From positions 88,861-152,860 of the forward strand of contig NZ_JAUSTO010000007.1 in the NCBI RefSeq assembly GCF_030812885.1: a stretch of DNA of 64,000 bases, written 5' to 3'. The DNA is from Moryella indoligenes. GTDB lineage: Bacteria; Bacillota; Clostridia; Lachnospirales; Lachnospiraceae. Below the pieces are notes generated by a model that saw only the letters and a program-made list of their open reading frames with translations, did not search any database and had not been told where the DNA came from. The translations under genes and the position numbers were made by a program. Shown here one piece after another: positions 43,736 through 53,500 of the stretch (its first letter is position 1; each line of letters begins with the position of its first letter).

Positions 43736-44251
43736 ATGGGTTTATTCGGACTGTTTGGAGGAAAAAAAGAAGTTGAATTAGATAAAGCAAAAAGCGATGA
43801 AAACAAGGCATTAATGAGAGAAATCTTTGATAGGAAAGTAGATAATGGCTCAGAATATAGAATAATCTATGCTTATTCAGAAGATATAGGTGGAGCTAAT
43901 TTTGCGGTACTTCGTACTGTTTCCTATAAGTACAGAAGTTTTATACTTGGCTATAAAAAAAGCGATTTAAGTTTAGTTTTTCTTGAGGTAAGCCCTGATT
44001 TAACTCAGGTTGGTGAAGCACTTCTTTATAGACCACAAGATGTAAAGAAAACTAATTTCACCAAGATGGTAGGTTCCTATTATCTACAATACGGAAACTC
44101 ATTCAAGAAAGAATTTTTCAACTTTTTTGTTCCTAAGACTATTGACGATATAGTAAATCACGATTGGTATGACGAAGAAACATTCACTTATATTGACCAA
44201 AGAGAAGAACATAGTGGTTGGGTAGATTTTTGGAATGAATTTTGCAAATAA
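43736..44251 (+). CDS. hypothetical protein (AT-rich insert)
   Basis: A 171-residue soluble protein, opening MGLFGLFGGKKEVELDKAKS, with alternating beta segments (EYRIIYAYSEDIGGANFAVL, SYKYRSFILGYKKSDLSLVF) and a Trp/Tyr/Asp-rich C-terminus. No family is recognised. A GGAGG ribosome site is present, and codons are much more AT-rich than in the neighbours, so it was probably acquired. It is followed by a small membrane protein 13 bases later. Confidence 0.7.
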   Translation: MGLFGLFGGKKEVELDKAKSDENKALMREIFDRKVDNGSEYRIIYAYSEDIGGANFAVLRTVSYKYRSFILGYKKSDLSLVFLEVSPDLTQVGEALLYRPQDVKKTNFTKMVGSYYLQYGNSFKKEFFNFFVPKTIDDIVNHDWYDEETFTYIDQREEHSGWVDFWNEFCK

Positions 44252-44264
44252 AAGGTAAAGTATA

Positions 44265-44486
44265 ATGAGTATGTTACCAAATTATATTTTGTCTTTTATA
44301 TTTGCAGTATTTCTCATATATAGCTACATAAATATAAAAGTTAAAAAAGCTAAAGTTAGTAATGGATGTCTTTATGGAATAGGCATAGTTGTTGCAGTAT
44401 TGCTACTTGAAATGTCTATTTACGGTATAATATTTAATATCCCATTAGGGCAAGTGCAGATGCTAATAGAAAATAGCTTCAAATGA
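44265..44486 (+). CDS. small membrane protein (AT-rich insert)
   Basis: 73 residues with two hydrophobic helices (about 6-24 and 38-60) separated by a basic loop KVKKAKVSNG. No known family. It shares composition with the gene before it and forms its operon partner. A weak GTTTACTG-type hairpin region and a T-run follow near 44515-44535. Confidence 0.6.
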   Translation: MSMLPNYILSFIFAVFLIYSYINIKVKKAKVSNGCLYGIGIVVAVLLLEMSIYGIIFNIPLGQVQMLIENSFK

Positions 44487-44643
44487 AAAATAGATATATG
44501 AAACAGTAAATCAAATTCGGTTTACTGTTTTTTCTTTGCTCAAAAATAAAAAGAAAGGAAAAGAGAAAATGAAAAACATAGAAGAAAAAATGATAAGGTA
44601 AAATAAGTTTCCCAATGAGGATGATAGAAGCTCCTAGTGTCTG

Positions 44644-45105
44644 ATGATCCCGGACAGCACGGATATCGGACTTGTGGCGGAGCTTGAGAGCGCAGAGGGG
44701 CTGGCAGTGGTGATCGAGAATCCGGATGCCTATACCCGCTGGCTCGCAATGCCGCTTCAGGAGGTGGATCTCACGGTCTACGGCAGAGACATGGAGTTTG
44801 CTCCTGAGGGTACGCCTCTGCTTATCTTTGCTCTGGAGGACAACACAGAGCTCTCCTTCGATGCGGTGGCGATGCTGGATGCAGGAAGTTTTGAGACGCA
44901 GTCCAGCTTTTACAGCGTTTTGCTGAATGCTTACGAGAGCGTTCTGGTTTACGCCGTGCAGCCGGAGGGGATTCCCTCGCAGGCTGCCACGCTGAAGTGT
45001 GGGGCGCAGTGCGGTCAGTATCTCTTTCAGACGCATGGGATGGATGCCTCGGGTGAGGAGCGTGTGCTCACGGTAAAGGGAGGAAGTGATGATGCCGGGA
45101 GCTAA
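44644..45105 (+). CDS. hypothetical protein, probably 5'-truncated
   Basis: 153 residues of GC-rich codons beginning right where the AT-rich insert ends, with no ribosome site before the ATG. The frame MIPDSTDIGLVAELESAEGL continues with a beta-rich pattern (LTVYGRDMEFAPEGTPLLIF, ALEDNTELSFDAVAMLD). No family is recognised. The sharp change in base composition directly at the start suggests the original N-terminus was lost when the insert arrived. A terminator lies at 45154. Confidence 0.5.
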   Translation: MIPDSTDIGLVAELESAEGLAVVIENPDAYTRWLAMPLQEVDLTVYGRDMEFAPEGTPLLIFALEDNTELSFDAVAMLDAGSFETQSSFYSVLLNAYESVLVYAVQPEGIPSQAATLKCGAQCGQYLFQTHGMDASGEERVLTVKGGSDDAGS

Positions 45106-45153
45106 GCCTGGAAAAAATTTAAGTGGGTGAAGTCTGCACTTCTGTGGTATGCT

Positions 45154-45188
45154 ACCCTCAGGTGGGAAATCTTTCCGCCTGAGGGTAT
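45154..45188 (+). terminator. strong hairpin, likely terminator
   Basis: TACCCTCAGGTGGGAAA and TTTCCGCCTGAGGGTA pair over 16 positions (one G-T and one bulge). The T-run after it is weak. Confidence 0.6.
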
Positions 45189-45274
45189 TGTGTCTGCGGG
45201 ACGGCAGCATCACCCGCGTACAGGGCGGCAGCGGCTCTACACAGAATACAGCTGCGGGCAGTTTGGGAGAAATC

Positions 45275-46069
45275 ATGAGAAAGATTGTAAGCTTTGATTT
45301 TGACAAGACACTGTTTGATCACGGCACGCGCGCGGTGCCGGAGAGTGCGCTCAGGGCGCTCCGGGCGCTCCGGGAGAGCGGCCATATCGTGGTGCTCGCG
45401 ACTGGCAGGGATATGGACACCTACTTCAGCCGGGAATATCTCTCCCTGGTGCAGCCGGATGCGCGGGTGGACCAGAACGGCGCAAAGGTTGTTGCGGACG
45501 GGAAGCTCCTCTTTGAGCACTGCATGGACAAGCGTCTCCTGCAACGCATGATGGACTATGCACAGGCGCATCACGTGGGGCTCGGAACGACCATTGACGA
45601 TGAGGATTTCTTTGTGAATCCGGAGAGGGTGGAGGAGGCGGAGCTGCGTCGCTTCGGCGACTGCGGCAGAAAGTTTCGGGATGCGGAGCAGCTCATGCTG
45701 CTGCCCGTGCGCACGGTGAGCTTTATCGGCTCAACTGCGGAGGCAGAGGAGATGGAGCGGCACTTTCCGGAGGTCACGCTCCGGATGTTTTCCGTGGATT
45801 ACGGCGCGGACGTGATAGAGAAAAGCTGTAGTAAAGCAGCCGGGCTTCGACGGCTCTGTGCCTATTATGGCATTGATATGCGGGACAGCTATGCCTTCGG
45901 CGACGGGATGAACGATTTTGAGATCATTCAGGCGGCGGAGGTCGGCATTGCGATGGGCAATGCGAAGGCTGAGCTGAAACAGGTGGCAGATTACGTGACA
46001 GATGCGATTGATGAGGACGGAATCTGGAACGCGTGCAGACATTTTTCGCTGATTTCGGCGATGAGCTGA
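45275..46069 (+). CDS. HAD-superfamily Cof-type phosphatase
   Basis: Predicted sugar-phosphate or cofactor phosphatase, subclass IIB. 264 residues from the ATG at 45275 (GGGAGA upstream). Motif I SFDFDKTLFDHG carries the nucleophile Asp, motif II is VVLATGRDMDTY, the cap lies at about 85-190, and motif IV is YAFGDGMNDFEIIQAAEVGI followed by AMGNA. The substrate cannot be told. The next gene starts 23 bases after the stop. Confidence 0.92.
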   Translation: MRKIVSFDFDKTLFDHGTRAVPESALRALRALRESGHIVVLATGRDMDTYFSREYLSLVQPDARVDQNGAKVVADGKLLFEHCMDKRLLQRMMDYAQAHHVGLGTTIDDEDFFVNPERVEEAELRRFGDCGRKFRDAEQLMLLPVRTVSFIGSTAEAEEMERHFPEVTLRMFSVDYGADVIEKSCSKAAGLRRLCAYYGIDMRDSYAFGDGMNDFEIIQAAEVGIAMGNAKAELKQVADYVTDAIDEDGIWNACRHFSLISAMS

Positions 46070-46092
46070 TATATCTGAAGAGAGGAGAATAT

Positions 46093-47931
46093 ATGAGAGA
46101 GGCATTAACGGCGCTGCGAAGAGAGATGAAAAAGCAGGGAATCAGCTTTTGGATCTCGCCCTGTCAGGATGCACACGGAAGTGAATATATCAGCGCGCAC
46201 GATGAGTGTGTGCGCTTTCTGAGCGGTTTTACGGGGGACTCCTGTACCCTTTTAGTGAGCGCGGCGGGAGCATGGCTCTGGACGGACGGCCGGTATTTTG
46301 TGCAGGCGGAGCAGGAGCTGAAGGGCAGCGGTGTGAAGCTCATGAAGATGGGGGAGCCGGAGGTTCCGACGCTGGAAGCCTTTCTGCGGAATATGCTGAA
46401 GGAGGGCGAGGTGCTCGGCTTCTGTGCGGAGCTCATATCCGCGAAGCAGGGAAGGCGCTACCTGCAGATCGCAGAGGAGCGGGGCGCGACACTCCGCACG
46501 GACAGGGATCTTCCGGGACGTGTCTGGAAGGAGCGGCCGGCGAGGAGCAAGGAGCCGATCTGGGTGCATGCGGAGCGCTACGCAGGCGAGAGCGCGGCGG
46601 AGAAGCTGAAGCTTGTCCGGGAGGAGATGCGTGAGCAGGGGGCGACCGTCTTTATCACCTCCGCGCTCGGAGAAAGTGCGTGGCTCACAAACCTGCGCGG
46701 CAGTGACATCGCCTGCAATCCGGTGTTTCTCTCCTATCTCGTCGTGAAGCCGCACTCTGCGGCGATCTATCTTCAGAAGGAGGCGCTGACTCCGGAGGCA
46801 GAAGCTTATCTCCACAGTCAGAAGATCACAGTGAAGCGCTATGATCGCTTTTTAAAGAGTATCTCCCTCTTGAAAAATGAGCGCCTTCTGATGGACAGTG
46901 CCGTGGCGAGCTATGCGATGCTGGAGGCGCTGGATCAGAGCAATGAGCTGCTGGACGGACTGAGCCCTATCTATGTGCTGAAGTCTGTGAAAAACAGCAC
47001 GGAGATCGAGGGGATGAAGGCCTGCCATATCCGGGACGGCGTGTATCTGACCCGTTTTCTCTACTGGGTGAAGAAGCATATCCGGGAGGCAGGGGAGCGC
47101 TGCTGGACAGAGACAGAGCTCTCGGATCGTCTGGATGCGCTGAGAGCGGAGGATCCGGACTATGTATCCCTGAGCTTTCCCACCATCTCCGCCTACGGGG
47201 CCAATGCTGCTATGTGCCACTACAGTGCGACGCCGGAGAGCGCTGCGGCAGTGGAGCCGCGCGGGCTCTATCTGGTTGATTCCGGTGCGCAGTACCTTGA
47301 TGGCACGACAGATGTCACGAGAACAGTGGCAGTTGGAGAGACGACAGAGGAGGAGCGGCAGGACTATACCCTCGCGGTGATCGGTATGCTGAACCTGATG
47401 GGGGCGGTGTTCCCCTACGGCACGCGAGGCATGAACCTCGATACCTACGCCAGGCAGGCGATGTGGGCGCGGGGCAGAGATTTCAATCATGGCACAGGCC
47501 ACGGAGTGGGCCATCTGAACAACGTGCATGAGATGCCGGTCTCAGTGCGCTTCCGTCCGCATCCGGATCCGCGGCGAGACCTCCCCTTTGTTCCGGGGAT
47601 GGTGACGAGCGATGAGCCGGGGATATACATTGAAGGAAGCCACGGCGTGCGCTCGGAGAATCTGATACTCTGTGTTCCGCACCCGGACTATGAGGGCTTT
47701 TATACCTTTGAAGCGCTGACCATGGCGCCGCTTGATCCGGAGCCGCTGGAGCTCTCCCTCATGAAAAAAGCGGATATCAGGCGTTTTAATCGCTACCAGC
47801 AGCTGGTTTATGAGACCCTTGCGCCTCTGCTCGGAGAAGAGGAGAGGGCATGGCTCGCACAGCTGACAGCAAAAATTAAAAAAGATAAGAAAGATAAGCA
47901 TAAAAAGCATGAGAAGAACGGAAAAATCTGA
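46093..47931 (+). CDS. Xaa-Pro aminopeptidase (M24B) with three-domain layout
   Basis: Removes N-terminal residues before proline. 612 residues, the eukaryote-like long form: two creatinase-like N-terminal domains (about 1-130 and 150-300) and a C-terminal pita-bread domain. Metal ligands are in LVDSGAQYLDGTTDVTRTVA (two Asp), NHGTGHGVGHLNNVHE (His), TSDEPGIYIEG (Glu) and a later Glu in VRSENLIL. The C-terminus is an unusual Lys/His tail (KKDKKDKHKKHEK). ATG at 46093 with AGGAG. Its end overlaps the methyltransferase gene by 23 bases. Confidence 0.93.
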   Translation: MREALTALRREMKKQGISFWISPCQDAHGSEYISAHDECVRFLSGFTGDSCTLLVSAAGAWLWTDGRYFVQAEQELKGSGVKLMKMGEPEVPTLEAFLRNMLKEGEVLGFCAELISAKQGRRYLQIAEERGATLRTDRDLPGRVWKERPARSKEPIWVHAERYAGESAAEKLKLVREEMREQGATVFITSALGESAWLTNLRGSDIACNPVFLSYLVVKPHSAAIYLQKEALTPEAEAYLHSQKITVKRYDRFLKSISLLKNERLLMDSAVASYAMLEALDQSNELLDGLSPIYVLKSVKNSTEIEGMKACHIRDGVYLTRFLYWVKKHIREAGERCWTETELSDRLDALRAEDPDYVSLSFPTISAYGANAAMCHYSATPESAAAVEPRGLYLVDSGAQYLDGTTDVTRTVAVGETTEEERQDYTLAVIGMLNLMGAVFPYGTRGMNLDTYARQAMWARGRDFNHGTGHGVGHLNNVHEMPVSVRFRPHPDPRRDLPFVPGMVTSDEPGIYIEGSHGVRSENLILCVPHPDYEGFYTFEALTMAPLDPEPLELSLMKKADIRRFNRYQQLVYETLAPLLGEEERAWLAQLTAKIKKDKKDKHKKHEKNGKI

Positions 47932-49057
47932 AGTGAACTGCCCCTACAGGAAGAAATGCGGAGGCTGTCAGTACAGCGAGCAGCTTTCAAGGAAGGAGAG
48001 GCGCGTGCGCGCACTGCTCGCGGGCTTCGGTGAGATACGCCCCATTGTCGGTGCCTCGGAGCCACTGCATTACAGAAATAAGGTGACGGCTTCCTTTGGG
48101 TTTCGTAACGGGAAGCTCATCTCCGGCGTGTATGAGCGCGCCACTCACCGCGTCGTGAATATAGACCGCTGTTTCATACAGGATGAGCGGGCGGATCGCA
48201 TCATCCATGTGATACGGGAGCTGTGCATCTCCTTTCGCATAAAGGCCTACGACGAGGACAGCGGTTTCGGCCTGCTGCGTCACGTTATGGTGCGCACGGC
48301 ACACGCAACTGCTGAGGTGATGGTAATCCTGGTGACGGCATCTCCGATCCTTCCGGGCAGTCGCAACTTTGTGGAGGCGCTCAGAAAGAAATGTCCGGAG
48401 ATTACGACAATCATTCAGAGCATCAACACGCAGAGGACCAGCATGGTGCTCGGGCAGAGAGAGAAGCTTCTCTATGGCAGAGGGTATATAGAGGATGTGC
48501 TCTGCGGCCTGCGTTTTCGCATATCCTCCGGTTCCTTCTATCAGGTGAATCCCGCACAGACAGAGCGGATCTATGAGAAGGCCATAGAGCTCGCGGGACT
48601 GAGCGGCAGAGAGACGCTGCTTGACGCGTACTGCGGCGTGGGAACCATAGGGCTCATCGCGAGCAGGCGGGCAAAGGAAGTGATCGGTGTCGAGCTGAAT
48701 GCGGAGGCGGTGCGCGACGCAGAGGCGAATGCGCGGCGAAACGGCATAGAGAATATCAGCTTTTACGCGAACGACGCAGGAGCGTTTCTGGATGATCTGT
48801 CCCGCTCCGATAAGAAGCTTGATGTGATACTCATGGATCCGCCCCGTACTGGCAGCACGGTGGAATTTATCGAGAGCGCCTGCCGCGCGAAGCCGGAGCG
48901 CATCGTCTATGTCTCCTGCAATCCTGAGACGCTTGCGCGTGATCTGAAGGAATTCAAGCGCAGAAATTATAAGACGCGGGAGATCATTCCCTTTGATAAT
49001 TTTCCTTTGACGGTGCATGTGGAGTGCATAGCGTTGATACAAAGAGCGAAATCGTGA
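47909..49057 (+). CDS. 23S rRNA (uracil-5-)-methyltransferase, RlmD/TrmA family
   Basis: SAM-dependent C5-methylation of a uridine in rRNA or tRNA. 382 residues, lacking a full TRAM domain. The N-terminal cysteines NCPYRKKCGGCQY bind an Fe-S cluster with a later Cys. SAM site LLDAYCGVGTIGLIAS, then LDVILMDPPRTG, and the nucleophile VSCNPETLARDLKEF. It starts inside the end of the peptidase gene. Immediately after its stop the base composition falls and mobile debris begins. Confidence 0.93.
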   Translation: MRRTEKSEVNCPYRKKCGGCQYSEQLSRKERRVRALLAGFGEIRPIVGASEPLHYRNKVTASFGFRNGKLISGVYERATHRVVNIDRCFIQDERADRIIHVIRELCISFRIKAYDEDSGFGLLRHVMVRTAHATAEVMVILVTASPILPGSRNFVEALRKKCPEITTIIQSINTQRTSMVLGQREKLLYGRGYIEDVLCGLRFRISSGSFYQVNPAQTERIYEKAIELAGLSGRETLLDAYCGVGTIGLIASRRAKEVIGVELNAEAVRDAEANARRNGIENISFYANDAGAFLDDLSRSDKKLDVILMDPPRTGSTVEFIESACRAKPERIVYVSCNPETLARDLKEFKRRNYKTREIIPFDNFPLTVHVECIALIQRAKS

Positions 49058-49215
49058 AAATCCTGCATTTTAAGCAGTTTTACAAGCATTATGTATTTGT
49101 AAAAGACGGAGAGGGAGGACGAAAAAAAGTCTTAAAAAATTATATTGATGTGAATGTTTGCATTGATATGGTGTGTGGAGATACAAAGAATGCTTTAGAA
49201 AGTGAGGACTACTAA
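49054..49215 (+). CDS. small hypothetical ORF at the island edge
   Basis: From a GTG overlapping the methyltransferase stop, 53 residues: KILHFKQFYKHYVFVKDGEG and on to CIDMVCGDTKNALESEDY. No ribosome site of quality and no recognised family. It may be a remnant of the integrated element, as CD1845 follows immediately. Low certainty that it is translated. Confidence 0.3.
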   Translation: MKILHFKQFYKHYVFVKDGEGGRKKVLKNYIDVNVCIDMVCGDTKNALESEDY

Positions 49216-49500
49216 ATGATGAGATGGATAATAAAAATAATCTTGTTTCCAATTAGCTTGGTGTTAAGTATCCTCACAGCATTTCTGACATTTCTACTTG
49301 GTATCGGAACAGCCCTACTATATTTGCTGATGATGTTTTGCATATTTGGAGCAATTGCATCTTTTCTGCAAAAAGAAGTCACCATCGGAATAGAAGCATT
49401 GATTCTTGGATTCTTAGTTAGTCCATACGGAATACCGATGGTTGGAGCAACAGTTATAGCTTTTTTACAAGGTATCAATGAAGCAATAAAATCAATCTAA
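49216..49500 (+). CDS. CD1845-family conjugative-transposon membrane protein
   Basis: 94 residues with three or four hydrophobic segments and the family's closing pattern ILGFLVSPYGIPMVGATVIA. CD1845-like proteins are small accessory genes of clostridial conjugative transposons; their role is unknown. AT-rich. No other conjugation genes are next to it, so it seems an orphan from a lost element. Confidence 0.7.
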   Translation: MMRWIIKIILFPISLVLSILTAFLTFLLGIGTALLYLLMMFCIFGAIASFLQKEVTIGIEALILGFLVSPYGIPMVGATVIAFLQGINEAIKSI

Positions 49501-49578
49501 AAAATTTCATAAAAATGGTTACCAAAGGCGATAGAAGAAAAAACTATCGTCTTTTTCTTTGCAAATTTTTAAGGAGGG

Positions 49579-49717
49579 AGGTGATCTTGAAGAAGTGAAA
49601 GGGCTTATTGGAAATATAAAATCTATCGAATTTTCTGTAGTAGAGGAACTTCCAACTAGTGGTGATAAGGCAACTATCTATCTCATTTCTAATGATAAAG
49701 GAGCATTTACAGTAAAT
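49579..49717 (+). pseudogene. phage structural protein fragment
   Basis: The frame DLEEVKGLIGNIKSIEFSVV followed by EELPTSGDKATIYLISND looks like the N-terminal part of phage tail or baseplate proteins with the 'ELP..G...TIYL' pattern. Only about 45 codons remain before it runs into the opposite-strand DUF3793 remnant. No partner phage gene is near. Confidence 0.45.
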
Positions 49718-50218
49718 ATTTGTGCATTTCTTATGTTTATCAAATAAACACTTTGCCGAACAGACGTCATGGTAGACCTTCCAAGGCCCGCTTAAGAGAT
49801 AATTTTTGCCCTTGTTCTCGAAGAAAGAAATCACATCTTCCGAAGGATATCCGAGGAAAAAGCCAATTTCATGCGGAAAATCATCGTTGTTAACATATGA
49901 CTTAAGACTGGATTTTAGCGATCTAAGAAGTCCCCCGATTGAAGAAACATCATAGTGCAGCTCTTCAAGCAAGCATAGCACATTCGAATTGCTGAGAATT
50001 TTTCTCAAACTCGACGGCCTGAAAATGTACAACAAAACAAAGGACTTAAAGGAGATAAGCGGCAAGATGTAAATTCCCTTGTTGTTAAGTTTTTTACTCA
50101 TTGCACGAATGCTCGCATTAAATCCATTGAGATCAGACAATCTTACGCGGATTAAACTCCCTGTTTTCAGCCCCGCAAGGGTGGGAGCACAATGCTTAAT
50201 TATTTGATACTAAGACAT
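49706..50218 (-). pseudogene. DUF3793-family gene, broken by an early stop and 3' truncation
   Basis: On the minus strand an ATG at 50218 is followed at codon 3 by TAG, after which the frame is open: YQIIKHCAPTLAGLKTGSLI, the family N-terminus, then SKKLNNKGIYILPLISF, FPHEIGFFLGYPSEDV, SGPWKVYHD and KKCTNIYCK. Beyond that, at about 49706, the homology ends and the frame continues into antisense phage sequence. Members are of unknown function, often near heme or iron genes. Confidence 0.7.
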
Positions 50219-50252
50219 CTTTATCTCCTAGGCTTGAACAGGTTTATCAAGA

Positions 50253-50444
50253 ATGTTCTTAAGTGCAGAAAGTGAACTTGAGTGGCATCTCTCAATTGCT
50301 AGATTTGAAGCCTTTGCCTCACTGGTTGCAACTGTTTTGGACATAAGGATGAGGAGAGCACTGCCCGCAATAACCGTTGGAGTGATAATTGCCGGTATAT
50401 TGGTATCTGTCGTAACGTACGGAGGAGTTGCGGTATTTTCATAA
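50253..50444 (+). pseudogene. C-terminal fragment of a small multidrug-export (COG2426) protein
   Basis: The last 35 codons, ATVLDIRMRRALPAITVGVI followed by IAGILVSVVTYGGVAVF, match the C-terminal helix region of this putative exporter family. The first 28 codons, MFLSAESELEWHLSIARFEA, do not fit and lack the expected membrane helices. A deletion has removed most of the gene. Confidence 0.55.
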
Positions 50445-50455
50445 TATCAAAAAGG

Positions 50456-50484
50456 TTAACAAATGCCTGAAGCTGTGGTATGAT
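50456..50484 (+). promoter_or_regulatory. promoter of the surface-protein gene
   Basis: TTAACA and TATGAT with a 17-base spacer, about 75 bases before the ATG. Confidence 0.55.
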
Positions 50485-50558
50485 ATTCGAAGTTATAAGA
50501 TAAAACAGAAAATTTTTAAAACGCAGTTAATGTAAAGAAATATGCGGGGAAGGAAAAA

Positions 50559-53500
50559 ATGAATTTATTCAGGGAGAATGTTGATGTCTTCAAGAAAATT
50601 TCAGTTGGGCTGCTTCCATTTATGATTATGCTGTCATTGATGGCACCTGTCGTAAATGCAAATGCATTCCAGCCTAATCCTGATACAACAAAAGATGCTG
50701 AGGTAAAGGCAAATGAAGCTTCAAATTCTAATGCTGAAACCCAGCCTAATCCTGATACAACAAAAGAGGCTGAGGTAAAGACAAATGAAGCTTCAAATTC
50801 TAATGCCGAAACGCCTAAGACAATTGATGAACAGGGCGATGGTCTAGAGATCGGATCGGAGATTGTTAACGAGGCGGTTACGCGGGGGGCTATACCGGCA
50901 CCGACAATTAACAAAGTCTTTTACGGTGACACGACTATTTCCGGAGCTAAATTGCATAGAGATAGAGTTGGCGGCAAGCCAGTAAGGGCAACGGTATATG
51001 TAACATTAAAGGGTGAAGATGATACTGTAAAAGCCACTCTTTCTGTTACACCTACAAGTGGAACAAAATGGTCAGTAAAATTACCTGAAGGAAAAAAAGT
51101 TGAACAAGGCGATACAGTTACCGTCTACCAGCAACTAGGTGAAGATAAATCACCGGAGGTAACTGAAAATGCACAACCATCTAAGGCATCTACAGTTACT
51201 CTTACAATGCCGACAGGCAAAATTTGGATAGAGCAAACAAGTTCTAACATAGTTAATGAAGACGAACAAGCAGAAGCTGTTAGGATGTTTAATGACGCAA
51301 ATACTGAAATAGCCGGCGATATTAAATCAGTTAAGTTTTCTATTGACGGTATTGCACATGCTTATTATGAAGTAACCTATACAGACGAATCAACATCAGG
51401 TAAAGTAGAAGCTACAAATTTACAAATAAAACAAGTAACAGAATATTCGAGAGGAGCTATTCTTGGCAGAATTACAATTGCAGACAATGTAATTAAGGGA
51501 AAATTAGAAGGAGAGGGACCATTTGACGGCATAAAAGTACAATTAATCCTTAATGTTAAAAAGGAGAAATCAGGAGGCTTTTGTACTGACAAAGGATGTA
51601 TAATTGACAAAGACTCATCTAACCCGCTAGCTGCAACTTTACAAAAGGATGGAACTTTCTCCTATACTTTACAAGAAAGAGAAAGTTTAGAACTCGACCA
51701 AATAGTTGGCGTTTCTGTAAAAGAACCCCATAAATTTGTATCTTGTTCTACAACAACTGTAAAACCAGTAATACCTGAAAAAACAAACGTTAAAGACCCA
51801 AGAAAAATAACTGATGATGACAAGGGAAAACTTATTAACGCCATTAAAACAGCATATACAGTAAATGGAGAATCTAAATTACCAAACGGAACTGGAGACT
51901 GGGATGGAGTTCCGGCAGTTATTCAAATTGATGGCGGCGGAAATGTTAAGATATTTAGCGGTAATGATGTAAAGGGTACTTGGGACCCGAACAATGATTA
52001 TAAATTTGTTCCAGAAAAAAATGCAGATGGCTCAGTCAAGTTAAATGATGGAGCTCAACCAAAAATAACAATCCAAGCCAAAGACCTTTTAAAAAATATC
52101 AAACCAGAAGCACCAACTTTTGCCTTAAGTGAAGATAAGAAAAACATCACAATCACTCCAGATGAAAAAGATACAGATGCTAAGATTATTGCTGTTTCTT
52201 ATAAAGGTAAAGGCGGTAAAGATCAAACAACTACAGCAACAAAAGCTGATGATGGAACTTGGTCAATTACTGAAGGCGAAGGTTCCGTTGATACGAATGG
52301 CGTTATAACTCTTTCTAAAGACAAGGTAAAAGGCGGAACACAAGTAACGGCTACAGTAACAGACAAGGGTGGAATTGCAGAAGGCGATACAGATCCGCTT
52401 ACTTCAGATCCGGGAACTTTACCTATGGAAGAGGAAGAAACAATAGCTAAAAAAGTTAAAGCCCTTGGCGGCCTTGACCCGGTTGCTCTCAAAAAATGGG
52501 TCGGAGATACGGTTGACTGGAAGAAAGGCGTCAAGGCAAAAGATTCTGCAACAGATAAAGATAAAATTAAAGAATACCTTAACGAAGCGTCAGTAAGCGA
52601 TGCAAGTGAACCAAAGACAAGGACGACTGAAAACTCCGGCGACTTTGAGGGTAAGGTTAAAGTAACATTTAGTGATGGTTCTGAAATTGTTGTAGAAAAA
52701 CAAATGCTATACGTCAGCGATCTTGTTAGCTCATCTAATAAGGAAAATTTACCTGACGATGCACTAGTTGTTGAATTTAAACTAGGCGAAGGCATAAAGG
52801 TTGAGGATAAAGATCCGAACACGGGAGAAGTTACAAAGACCACTAAGGGTGGTAAAGATAGTCCGGTACTTTATAAAGAATATAAGGTAAAACCGGGCAC
52901 CGACCTCTCAACTTATATACATCCGACTCTGAAAAAAACTATCTTCGATCTTATCGACGAAAAGGCTGACAAAGGGTACACCGAACCTGTATGGAAGGGT
53001 CAAGATGCTAACAATGCCAAGAATTTTGTGGCAGCATCTAACAACAATGTCTTTACCGCTACGGCGACTAAGACATTTAAAGTAACGGTCAAGCCGAATG
53101 GCGGCACCGGAGATGAAAAAGTTGAAATCAAGAAGAAAGACGAAATTTTCAAACTTCCTGCAGCAAATACTTTTACACCTCCGAACGAAAATCAAGAATT
53201 CTCCGGATGGAAAATTGGCGATGACACTAATCTCAAGCAGCCGGAAACGGAAATTACGATTACCGGCGACACAGAAATTAATGCCATCTGGAAACCCATC
53301 GAATTTAAGGTAGAATTTAAGGTAGACTTCAAGGCTGGAGAAGGCGCATCCGGTTCGATGGAAGATAAAACTGTTACAAAAGGCAGTGAATACGAACTTC
53401 CGACACCGACCTTTACAGCACCGAAAGACAAAGTGTTTGCCGGCTGGAAAGTTGGGGATAAAGAGGGCGTAAAACAAGCCAAAGAAAGAATAACAATTAC

